From the NCBI GenBank assembly GCA_038108875.1, contig JAYNII010000017.1, forward strand, positions 1 to 15,415: a DNA stretch of 15,415 nucleotides. Direction: 5' to 3'. Of this stretch, positions 1 to 5,158 are shown piece after piece. The DNA is from VMDH01 sp038108875 (lineage in GTDB: Bacteria > Pseudomonadota > Gammaproteobacteria > Magnimaribacterales > D2472). A program made the position numbers and the translations under genes. Numbering within the stretch: the stretch's first letter is position 1; every line of letters begins with the position of its first letter. Under the pieces are notes generated by a model. It was given only the letters and a program-made list of their open reading frames with translations, was not told where the DNA came from and ran no database searches.

Positions 1-38
1 TTGGCAAGGTTGCGCTCTACCAGCTGAGCTATTCCCGC
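1..38 (-). tRNA. tRNA-Gly (GCC anticodon), 5' part only
   Basis: Read on the minus strand, the sequence starts GCGGGAATAGCTCAG and continues through a D-loop (CTGGTAGAGC) to an anticodon arm with loop TTGCCAA, giving anticodon GCC. This matches the 5' half of proteobacterial tRNA-Gly almost base for base. The window edge cuts it just after the anticodon, so the 3' half of the anticodon stem, the T arm and the acceptor 3' strand are not visible. It delivers glycine to GGC/GGU codons. A sigma70-type promoter lies just upstream (54-82), so this is probably the first or only gene of its transcript. Confidence 0.95.
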
Positions 39-53
39 TTAATGTGGTTGCTT

Positions 54-82
54 AATATAACTCCTAGGTATTAAGCTTTCAA
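54..82 (-). promoter_or_regulatory. sigma70-type promoter of tRNA-Gly
   Basis: On the minus strand TTGAAA (82-77) is followed by a 17-bp spacer and TATATT (59-54). Both boxes are close to consensus and the spacing is optimal. Transcription would start near 47, about 9 nt before the mature tRNA 5' end at 38, which suits a short leader removed by RNase P. Two copies of a 10-bp direct repeat sit in the spacer and just upstream of the -35 box. Confidence 0.7.
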
Positions 83-95
83 GCATCCTAGGTAT
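62..95. repeat. pair of 10-bp direct repeats, TCCTAGGTAT
   Basis: TCCTAGGTAT occurs at 62-71 and again, identically, at 86-95, a 24-bp period. Each copy contains the palindrome CCTAGG. The first copy is inside the -10/-35 spacer of the tRNA promoter and the second is upstream of its -35 box, so the pair could bind a regulator. It also lies between the tRNA and the divergent SemiSWEET gene. No known operator is recognised. Confidence 0.5.
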
Positions 96-155
96 GAATT
101 TGCTTAGAATACGATTTAGTGGAAAATACAAATTTTTCTGAGAGGAATATAAGGC

Positions 156-410
156 ATGAGTTACGTTGAATTAATTGGATTTGCGGCGGCAAGTTTAACA
201 ACTTTTGGGTTTTTACCTCAGGCTATCAAAGTTTATAAATCTCGCTCTACTAAAGATATTTCTCTCCTCACGTTTATCACCACTACGTGTGGAATTTCAT
301 TATGGTTGGTGTATGGTATTTTAATTAACTCCTACCCGCTCATGGCCTCCAATATTGTGAGCTTTACCCTCGCCTCGTTTATCTTAGCTTTTAAGGTAAG
401 ATACGGTTAA
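156..410 (+). CDS. SemiSWEET-type PQ-loop sugar transporter
   Basis: This is an 84-residue integral membrane protein of the SemiSWEET (MtN3/saliva, PQ-loop) family. Family members dimerise to make a sugar uniporter in the inner membrane. Three hydrophobic helices are visible at about residues 5-25, 38-57 and 62-80. The PQ motif is at residues 21-22 at the end of helix 1, a Trp (W50) sits in helix 2 and an Asn (N66) in helix 3, at the places where characterised SemiSWEETs carry their substrate-pocket Trp and Asn. Length is normal for the family. An AGAGGA/AAGG-type SD lies just before the ATG. It stands alone, divergent from the tRNA and convergent with metB (4-bp gap). The particular sugar cannot be read from the sequence. 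Confidence 0.88.
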   Translation: MSYVELIGFAAASLTTFGFLPQAIKVYKSRSTKDISLLTFITTTCGISLWLVYGILINSYPLMASNIVSFTLASFILAFKVRYG

Positions 411-411
411 A

Positions 412-425
412 CCCTTACTTAAGGG
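412..425. other. weak hairpin between convergent genes
   Basis: CCCTT-ACTT-AAGGG (412-416 and 421-425) forms a short perfect stem across the 4-bp gap between the converging SemiSWEET and metB stop codons and the end of metB. There is no T-tract on either side, so a role as a bidirectional terminator is only a possibility. Confidence 0.25.
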
Positions 426-1557
426 CGTTCAATAAGTCGCCCAGTAAATCCTCTCTGTGCTCCAAGCCTACAGAAACTCTCAAGAGATTCTCACCTATGC
501 CTGCCTCGATTTTCTCTTCTGGGGTAAGGGGAGCATGCGTCATCGATGAAGGGTGACAAATGAGGCTCTCAAATCCTCCCAAAGATTCCGCCAGGGTGAA
601 TATTTCTAGCTTTGCCAGAAAATCATTCACGGCTTCAGCTGGAAGATCGATCTCAAAACTTAACATCCCTCCAAAACCATACTGTTGGCTTTTTGCCAAT
701 GCATGATTGGGATGAGTTACCAATCCAGGGTAGTTAACTTTGAGTATTTTGGGGTGCTTGGTAAGTTCTTCGGCTAAAAAAAGAGCATTGGTATTATGCT
801 GTTCCATGCGGAGTGCCAAAGTTCTTAATCCTCTGATGGTTTGGTAGCTATCAAAAGGAGATCCGGTAACCCCAAAATCGTTAGCCATATCGTAGAGTTT
901 GGTATGGTGCTCTTGTGTCTTTGAGATCACGGCACCCCCGACCACATCGGTATGCCCATTAATGTATTTGGTGGTGGAATGCATCACAAAATCAACTCCA
1001 AAATCCAATGGATTTTGTAATGCGGGGGACAAGAAAGTGTTATCGCACACCGTTAAAGCACCGACTGTTTTTGCCAGAGCGGTAATTTTAGCAATCTCGA
1101 CGACTCGCAATAGAGGATTCGATGGAGTTTCAATCCAAACCAGATTTGGCTGAAGCGCTTTAACTTGAGCTGCAAAATCTGCTGACGATTGATCTAAATA
1201 ATGTGCAGTCAAGAGACCTCTTTTTTCAAGATTTTTAAACAGTCTAAAGGTGCCGCCGTAACAATCGTGAGGTAACACTACGTTCCCGTGCAAGGGAACG
1301 AGAGCACTTAAAAGCATCACCGCAGACATACCGGTATTGGTCACTACAGCTCCTGCACCCCCTTCGAGCTCCGCCAGTGCATTCTCTAAGAGTCTTCGGG
1401 TTGGGTTGCCGCTGCGACTGTAATCAAACTCAGGATGATCTCCAATATGTTTAAACTTATAGTTGGTGGATAGATACAGCGGATCGACAACTGCTCCATG
1501 CGTATCCACTTTTTTAATGCCAATTGAACCTAAGATGGTTTCAATATTCTTCTTCAT
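415..1557 (-). CDS. metB: cystathionine gamma-synthase (MetB)
   Basis: MetB is a PLP enzyme that condenses O-succinylhomoserine with cysteine to give cystathionine, in the transsulfuration route to methionine. The protein aligns along its whole length with E. coli MetB. Shared blocks, counted from the first ATG, include YSRSGNPTR (47-55), LAELEGGAGAV, TNTGMSA, PHDCYGG, SNPLLRVV, DNTFLSPALQNP with the PLP-binding Asp, HSTTKYINGHTDVV with the PLP lysine K198, and FTLAESLGG near the end. Two ATGs stand in tandem at 1560 and 1557. The AGGAGG SD at 1568-1563 leaves 2 nt before the first and 5 nt before the second, so the second is preferred (380 aa). A promoter, pseudoknot and terminator precede it, implying control by attenuation. 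A MetC- or MetZ-type specificity is less likely given the MetB-like sequence. Confidence 0.93.
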   Translation of the reverse strand: MKKNIETILGSIGIKKVDTHGAVVDPLYLSTNYKFKHIGDHPEFDYSRSGNPTRRLLENALAELEGGAGAVVTNTGMSAVMLLSALVPLHGNVVLPHDCYGGTFRLFKNLEKRGLLTAHYLDQSSADFAAQVKALQPNLVWIETPSNPLLRVVEIAKITALAKTVGALTVCDNTFLSPALQNPLDFGVDFVMHSTTKYINGHTDVVGGAVISKTQEHHTKLYDMANDFGVTGSPFDSYQTIRGLRTLALRMEQHNTNALFLAEELTKHPKILKVNYPGLVTHPNHALAKSQQYGFGGMLSFEIDLPAEAVNDFLAKLEIFTLAESLGGFESLICHPSSMTHAPLTPEEKIEAGIGENLLRVSVGLEHREDLLGDLLNALK

Positions 1558-1568
1558 CATCCCCTCCT

Positions 1569-1599
1569 AAAAAAAAACCTATCTACATTTGATAGGTTT
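1569..1599 (-). terminator. intrinsic terminator in the metB leader (attenuator)
   Basis: On the minus strand AAACCTATC (1599-1591), loop AAATGTA, and GATAGGTTT (1583-1575) form a perfect 9-bp stem running straight into a nine-T tract (1577-1569). It sits between the metB promoter and its SD, ending one base before the AGGAGG. A terminator in this place can only reduce transcription of metB itself, so it is best read as the expression platform of an upstream sensor RNA. Confidence 0.85.
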
Positions 1600-1600
1600 C

Positions 1601-1650
1601 TATGGTTTCGTGGTATTTATTAAGCACCCTAAACCATAACAAATCGGTGC
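1601..1650 (-). promoter_or_regulatory. H-type pseudoknot leader, candidate SAM-II/SAM-V-like riboswitch
   Basis: The minus-strand RNA has two interleaved helices. P1 is GCACC (1650-1646) with GGTGC (1628-1624). P2 is TATGGTTT (1638-1631, inside the P1 loop) with AAACCATA (1608-1601, after P1), a perfect 8 bp. The result is a classic H-type pseudoknot of about 50 nt, the size and topology of the SAM-II aptamer. GATTTG directly follows the 5' strand of P1, as in the SAM-II consensus as I remember it. The stretch after P1 (TTAATAAATACC...CGAAA) resembles the A-rich SAM-II/SAM-V joining segment, but it has ACGAAA where SAM-II has GCUAAA. It starts at the predicted transcription start, precedes a terminator and controls a methionine gene. 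The SAM ligand is inferred. Confidence 0.68.
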
Positions 1651-1656
1651 ACGCTC

Positions 1657-1685
1657 AGTTTAAAAAGTTTATGAATAGATGTCTA
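1657..1685 (-). promoter_or_regulatory. probable metB promoter
   Basis: TAGACA (1685-1680, 5 of 6 to the -35 consensus) and TAAACT (1662-1657, 4 of 6) are separated by 17 bp on the minus strand. Transcription would begin near 1650-1651, exactly where the pseudoknot begins. The promoter lies in the gap after the upstream small gene, so metB can be transcribed independently of it. Confidence 0.5.
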
Positions 1686-1704
1686 TTAAATGAAGCAATT
1701 AGCC

Positions 1705-1989
1705 CTACAGAGCATGGACACCCTCATAGTCTGTATGAATTTCATCCCCGTATTTTTCTTTGTAGGCACCTAACATATCCTTAACTCTATTTTGTGCAAC
1801 CAAAACTTTATTAATTTGATTATCTATCATATCTTGCCAGATGCTCTGACTCTGCGCTTCCACCGGTTTCGTTCTTAATCTATAGATTTCTTTATACAGA
1901 ATTTTTTCAGCCTCCAGTAAAGCTAATGCTTTGCGAATAGCTTTGAACTCAGCAGACTTGTATTTGGTTATAGGAATGACTTTAGACAT
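1705..1989 (-). CDS. small charged helical protein, function unknown
   Basis: The gene encodes 94 residues, highly charged and predicted helical, with no signal peptide or membrane segment. Residues about 12-75 are rich in Ala, Leu, Glu, Lys and Gln with heptad-like spacing, suggesting a coiled coil. I do not recognise the family. The start at 1989 is chosen because a strong promoter (2004-2032) would place the transcript start near 1997. The in-frame TTG at 2004 lies inside the -10 box and cannot be used. The resulting leader is only about 8 nt with no SD, so translation would be nearly leaderless. It lies upstream of the metB leader in the same direction with no visible terminator between, so read-through into metB is possible. 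Confidence 0.7.
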   Translation of the reverse strand: MSKVIPITKYKSAEFKAIRKALALLEAEKILYKEIYRLRTKPVEAQSQSIWQDMIDNQINKVLVAQNRVKDMLGAYKEKYGDEIHTDYEGVHAL

Positions 1990-2003
1990 AGCAGTTGCTA
2001 TCA

Positions 2004-2032
2004 ATTATCATATTCCCCATCGTACTCGTCAA
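2004..2032 (-). promoter_or_regulatory. promoter of the small helical protein gene
   Basis: TTGACG (2032-2027) and GATAAT (2009-2004) lie 17 bp apart on the minus strand, each matching 5 of 6 consensus bases. The expected start is near 1997, 8 nt before the ATG at 1989. Confidence 0.68.
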
Positions 2033-2065
2033 AAAGTTTTGAGCTTTTTTTTAATATCACAACCA

Positions 2066-2794
2066 ATGACTAAATACCTTACGCTAATTCTCTTAAGTTT
2101 TGCTGGGAGCATCTATGCTTTTGATATCAAAGCTTACAATTCCATGAATGCATTTGAACTTGGCGAAGATTTAATAAAGCTTCCCATAGGCATCCATAAA
2201 TTAGAGCCTTTCGAAACAGAAATTGAGAACGTGGTCATAGGTATTCATGGAAGCAATTCTGAGGGTTATGAATGGGTATATCCCTTATGGAAATTAAACA
2301 ATAGTGCCACGGCTATCTATTTTTATCGCTGGGATGATCAACAATGTGCCAATGCGAATATCGATGCATTAGTAAATGCTCTCGAAGATATTATTGATGA
2401 CATTCCCACACTAAAAGAACTCAAGATTCTCGCTCACTCTTATGGAGGCCTGCATCTCCTAAACGCTCTGAACACCATTGATGAGATGGTTCAAACAACA
2501 GATCAAGAGCTCGCTCTTGAAATCCACTTTATTGCCGCTTTATTGACTCCACCCAAGTCATTGATCCAAAAGTGCGGGTTGCGGGAACAGCAGTTCAGCT
2601 CGGGGCAGCTGAAAATTTTTAACTGGAAAACGATCCAAAAACTTGATGGTGCATTCAGGGAGTATGCTTATGATCCCCAAGAAATTCTTATCCCCAATAG
2701 CCTTCAAGTAAGACTTCCCGAAACCTACAAGGGCAAAAAATTAGGACACAACTGGTCTATTAGTTGGGTGGCAGATAAACTTAGTAGCCAATAA
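2066..2794 (+). CDS. exported alpha/beta hydrolase (esterase/lipase-like)
   Basis: This is a 242-residue protein with a Sec signal peptide: a short basic N-terminus, a hydrophobic stretch at residues 4-17, and probable cleavage after A18 (SIYA/FD). VVIGIHGSNSE (57-67) is the first strand and oxyanion HG loop of the alpha/beta-hydrolase fold. AHSYGG (123-128) is the nucleophile elbow with S125, in the G/A-x-S-x-G form. A C-terminal His (GHNWS, about residue 229) could complete the triad; the acid is not obvious. The reading frame continues upstream to 1931, but the ATG at 2066 is preferred because it begins the signal peptide and the upstream part overlaps the divergent gene and its promoter. 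No SD is visible. The substrate is unknown; the likely location is the periplasm or outside the cell. Confidence 0.75.
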   Translation: MTKYLTLILLSFAGSIYAFDIKAYNSMNAFELGEDLIKLPIGIHKLEPFETEIENVVIGIHGSNSEGYEWVYPLWKLNNSATAIYFYRWDDQQCANANIDALVNALEDIIDDIPTLKELKILAHSYGGLHLLNALNTIDEMVQTTDQELALEIHFIAALLTPPKSLIQKCGLREQQFSSGQLKIFNWKTIQKLDGAFREYAYDPQEILIPNSLQVRLPETYKGKKLGHNWSISWVADKLSSQ

Positions 2795-2844
2795 AAAGAT
2801 AAAAGAGTATCCCCTAGCATCAAAAAAAAATTCTTTTTTGCCTA

Positions 2845-2988
2845 CTAGTTTTGTTTTTTTCTTTGCAAACGTAATTTTCTCAATCGTTGATATTCTTTTT
2901 GGGTTCTGTCTTCAACCATATCTCTGACTGAGTGTCTTCGTTTGCGAGCTTGCTCCGACTTATGAATACGCTCTGCTTTATTCATCAT
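2845..2988 (-). CDS. tiny basic protein (47 aa), function unknown
   Basis: A 47-codon minus-strand frame starts with two ATGs (2988 and 2985) and ends with TAG at 2845-2847. It encodes a very basic, hydrophilic, probably helical peptide rich in Arg, Lys, Glu and Gln, with the core SVRDMVEDRTQKEYQRLRKL (residues 20-39). This composition does not look random for an AT-rich region, and the frame fills most of the 269-bp gap between the hydrolase and rhodanese genes. There is no SD. An AT-rich -10-like box (TATATT) lies just upstream, which would again give a very short leader. I do not recognise a family; a nucleic-acid or ribosome-associated role is conceivable from charge only. Confidence 0.45.
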   Translation of the reverse strand: MMNKAERIHKSEQARKRRHSVRDMVEDRTQKEYQRLRKLRLQRKKQN

Positions 2989-3045
2989 AAGTAATATATT
3001 TTCATAAAGCTAAAAAAATGGCAACTCATAGCATTCATTTTATAA

Positions 3046-3059
3046 AGTATTAAAATACT
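3046..3059 (+). promoter_or_regulatory. palindrome over the likely -10 box of the rhodanese/dioxygenase genes
   Basis: AGTATT-AA-AATACT (3046-3051 and 3054-3059) is a perfect 6-bp inverted repeat that covers TAAAAT (3051-3056), a candidate -10 box for the rhodanese gene at 3064. Transcription would start near the ATG, consistent with the lack of an SD. A palindrome in this place could be an operator for a sulfide/persulfide-responsive repressor, but no known binding site is recognised and it could be chance in AT-rich DNA. Confidence 0.35.
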
Positions 3060-3063
3060 AACT

Positions 3064-3426
3064 ATGGATACTAAATTACAACAACTATTGGAAGAAGCTC
3101 ACAGCATAGTCCCACGCGTAACGCCCTCAGACATCATGGGACATTTGCAAAACTATTGCATCGTTGATGTTCGCGAACCGGATGAGGTTGCAAAATCTGG
3201 GAAAGTAAAAGGCGCCTTAAACATTCCTAGGGGTGTGTTAGAGTTTCGGATGAAACCCGATCAAGAAATCAAAGCAGATCAAGCAATTTTGACCTATTGT
3301 GGAGGTGGCAGCAGAGCTGCGCTTGCTGGAAAATCTTTGTTAGAGTTAGGCTTCACTAATGTGCAAAACTTAGGAGGTTTTAAAGATTGGGTTGAGGCTG
3401 GAGGAGAAATTGACCCCCCTGCTTAA
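3064..3426 (+). CDS. single-domain rhodanese-like sulfurtransferase
   Basis: This 120-residue cytoplasmic protein contains one complete rhodanese domain. It has the IVDVRE signature (33-38), the ALNIPRG segment (51-57), the active-site loop TYCGGGSRA with catalytic Cys C79 (loop C-G-G-G-S-R, 79-84), and the closing LGGFKDW (104-110). Such enzymes carry sulfane sulfur as a cysteine persulfide and move it between thiols such as glutathione. The neighbouring, overlapping persulfide dioxygenase makes a role in handling persulfides from sulfide or cysteine breakdown likely. No SD precedes the ATG, and a palindromic -10 region ends 4 nt upstream. Confidence 0.88.
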   Translation: MDTKLQQLLEEAHSIVPRVTPSDIMGHLQNYCIVDVREPDEVAKSGKVKGALNIPRGVLEFRMKPDQEIKADQAILTYCGGGSRAALAGKSLLELGFTNVQNLGGFKDWVEAGGEIDPPA

Positions 3427-4096
3427 ACAACTGTTTGATAAAAACTCGTCGACTTTTACCTATCTCATTGGCTCAAATGCTGAAGCTCTCATTGTTGATC
3501 CGGTTAAAGAGAACGTGCCGCAGTATTTACAACTCTTAACCGAACTCGGTCTCTCTCTAAAAATGGTCTTGGATACCCATGTCCACGCGGATCACATAAC
3601 CGGCTCAGGCTTATTACAACAACTTACCCAGTGCGAAGTCGGTTCCCCTCAAGAATCAGCAGCCTGCTGCGGAAGTTTTGAGTTTAAAGATCAAGATGTA
3701 TTAACTCTGGGGAAACTAGAGATTCGCTGCTTATTTACTCCAGGGCATACGGATGATTCTTATTGTTTCTATGTAGAAAATCCTGGATGGCTTTTTACTG
3801 GAGATACCCTTTTTATCAGAGGCACAGGTAGAACCGATTTCCAAAACGGCTCTGCAGCTAATCTTTACGAGAGCTTACATCAAAAAATCTTAACTTTGCC
3901 TCAAGCTACTGTTGTGTATCCTGGACACGATTACAAAGGCATGTCTTCTTCAACCATTCTGGAAGAAAGGAATCACAATCCTCGGGTATTAATCAAAAAC
4001 AAGGATGCATTCATTGAGCACATGAACAATTTAAAATTGGCAGATCCTAAAATGATGGATATCGCGGTACCCGCCAACTTAAAATTAGGCCTCTAG
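3410..4096 (+). CDS. persulfide dioxygenase (ETHE1/Blh-like metallo-beta-lactamase fold)
   Basis: This is predicted to oxidise glutathione persulfide to sulfite with O2, using one mononuclear iron. Numbered from the TTG at 3410 (228 aa), the metal motif THVHADH is at 56-62, followed by GHT with H113, GDTLF with D132 and GHD with H173. The spacings H57-H113-D132, and R141 nine residues later, match the iron ligands and substrate Arg of human ETHE1 (H79, H135, D154, R163). RGTGRTDFQ is also typical of persulfide dioxygenases rather than glyoxalase II. The start at 3410 is chosen because GGAGG (3400-3404) sits 5 nt before it and the protein then begins like its relatives; a TTG at 3392 is the alternative. 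The gene overlaps the rhodanese gene by 17 bp, suggesting translational coupling. Confidence 0.9.
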   Translation: MTPLLKQLFDKNSSTFTYLIGSNAEALIVDPVKENVPQYLQLLTELGLSLKMVLDTHVHADHITGSGLLQQLTQCEVGSPQESAACCGSFEFKDQDVLTLGKLEIRCLFTPGHTDDSYCFYVENPGWLFTGDTLFIRGTGRTDFQNGSAANLYESLHQKILTLPQATVVYPGHDYKGMSSSTILEERNHNPRVLIKNKDAFIEHMNNLKLADPKMMDIAVPANLKLGL

Positions 4097-4100
4097 ACTA

Positions 4101-5096
4101 CTACAACAATTCGGGCAACAATCCAGCTAAATGCTCGTGTGCAGCATTTTTATATTCTGGGCTGTGTCCTGCCATAACCTCGCCCTTCTTAGCGCAAGTC
4201 AGATAAGCTTGCGTTCGTGAATCTGGATTGGCAAAATCCAATTCACTATTGGAGTTTGGATCGTAAACTTTTTTTGTTTCAGAAGAGAGCTTAAAGTTAC
4301 ATTTTGCAAAACTATAAGCATTCGGGTTCAACGTTAGAGGTTCAACACTGTCAAAGGAGTGAAATGCTCTTGGGTAAACTTCTATATGCGCATCGCCACC
4401 TTCAGATTGCACTTTTGCGATCAATTCTTGACAGGGCCGCGCAGGAGTCCAATTATCGTCTTCACCTATGTAAATCTGCATCAAATCTTTATCCCATGCA
4501 TCTAAATCAGGTAAAGCCAAGCAACCTGGATACCACATTAAGTACCCAGCAAATCCCTCTCCATCAGGGTATAAAGATTCTTGAGTGGGAATCCAAGCAT
4601 TAAACAGAGCTGCGGTACCCCCGAGACTCCACCCAGCTGCGTAAATCTTTGAATTATCGATTCTTGGATCATTCCACATGGTCTTCAAGGCCATCGCCAT
4701 TTCGTAAATCATGGTTTCACTGGTTACATTGGTTTGATTGCCAACGGTAGATGAGACATTTCGGGCATCGAATGCATGCATAGCAAATACCAGCATACCT
4801 GCACTGCGCATTTGCTCTAGATATTTACGGTGATGATCGCGCCAATTAGCTGATCCGTGAGAAGCTATGACTAAGGCATATTTTTTCTCAGGATCATAGT
4901 TATCCGGAAAATGCAAAATTCCAAAGGTAGCTTGATCGGGTTGACTCTCAAGAGCGGTGCCAAACATGTTCTCAAATCCAAAAATATTTTTAGATTGGAA
5001 TTCAATTTTTTCAGTTTGGTAATGAGGTGAAACCAAGTGCTTTTCAGCGCAAGAGACTGTCAGAAAAAAACTAAGGAAGATCAATAAAAGTCGCAT
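4101..5096 (-). CDS. alpha/beta hydrolase lipoprotein (dienelactone-hydrolase-like)
   Basis: The protein has 331 residues with a lipoprotein signal peptide: a hydrophobic stretch at 3-13 and lipobox TVSC with C16, so it should be lipid-anchored in the cell envelope. The alpha/beta-hydrolase core shows LVIASHGS (75-82, oxyanion region), the nucleophile elbow GWSLGG with S157, a candidate acid in GEDDNWTP (D213/D214), and a His in AFHSFD (H246). That is a complete triad in the order seen in dienelactone-hydrolase/PET-hydrolase-like families. Substrate is not predictable. A good SD (AAGGAG, 7 nt) precedes the ATG. A strong terminator ends only about 15 nt upstream, so expression depends on read-through or on a promoter in the end of the previous gene. 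It converges with the persulfide dioxygenase gene with 4 bp between stops. Confidence 0.82.
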   Translation of the reverse strand: MRLLLIFLSFFLTVSCAEKHLVSPHYQTEKIEFQSKNIFGFENMFGTALESQPDQATFGILHFPDNYDPEKKYALVIASHGSANWRDHHRKYLEQMRSAGMLVFAMHAFDARNVSSTVGNQTNVTSETMIYEMAMALKTMWNDPRIDNSKIYAAGWSLGGTAALFNAWIPTQESLYPDGEGFAGYLMWYPGCLALPDLDAWDKDLMQIYIGEDDNWTPARPCQELIAKVQSEGGDAHIEVYPRAFHSFDSVEPLTLNPNAYSFAKCNFKLSSETKKVYDPNSNSELDFANPDSRTQAYLTCAKKGEVMAGHSPEYKNAAHEHLAGLLPELL

Positions 5097-5111
5097 GTAT
5101 AACTCCTTAAT

Positions 5112-5137
5112 AAAAAAAAGGGGGATTACTCCCCCTT
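5112..5137 (-). terminator. strong intrinsic terminator
   Basis: On the minus strand AAGGGGG (5137-5131), loop AGTAAT, and CCCCCTT (5124-5118) make a 7-bp stem containing five G:C pairs, followed by a run of eight T (5119-5112). It lies 22 bp after the stop of the duplicated-domain protein gene and 15 nt before the ATG of the hydrolase lipoprotein gene. It ends the former transcript and would attenuate the latter. Confidence 0.88.
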
Positions 5138-5158
5138 CCTATTCTAGTAGTTAAGAGC

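Noticed and set aside
899..1153. Plus-strand 84-codon open frame inside metB
   Set aside because: It is antisense to a complete, well-conserved enzyme gene, has no SD, and its translation looks like a shadow of conserved MetB codons.
1990..2004. TTG start at 2004 for the small helical protein
   Set aside because: The TTG lies inside the predicted -10 box, upstream of the expected transcription start; ATG at 1989 gives a sensible N-terminus.
1931..2065. N-terminal extension of the exported hydrolase from an ATG at 1931
   Set aside because: It would bury the signal peptide at residues 46-63 and run across the divergent small gene and its strong promoter; the ATG at 2066 begins a standard signal peptide.
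2821..2840. A-run/T-run hairpin after the exported hydrolase gene as a terminator
   Set aside because: The stem is almost entirely A:T with a 3-5 nt loop and would be weak; low-complexity AT sequence explains it.
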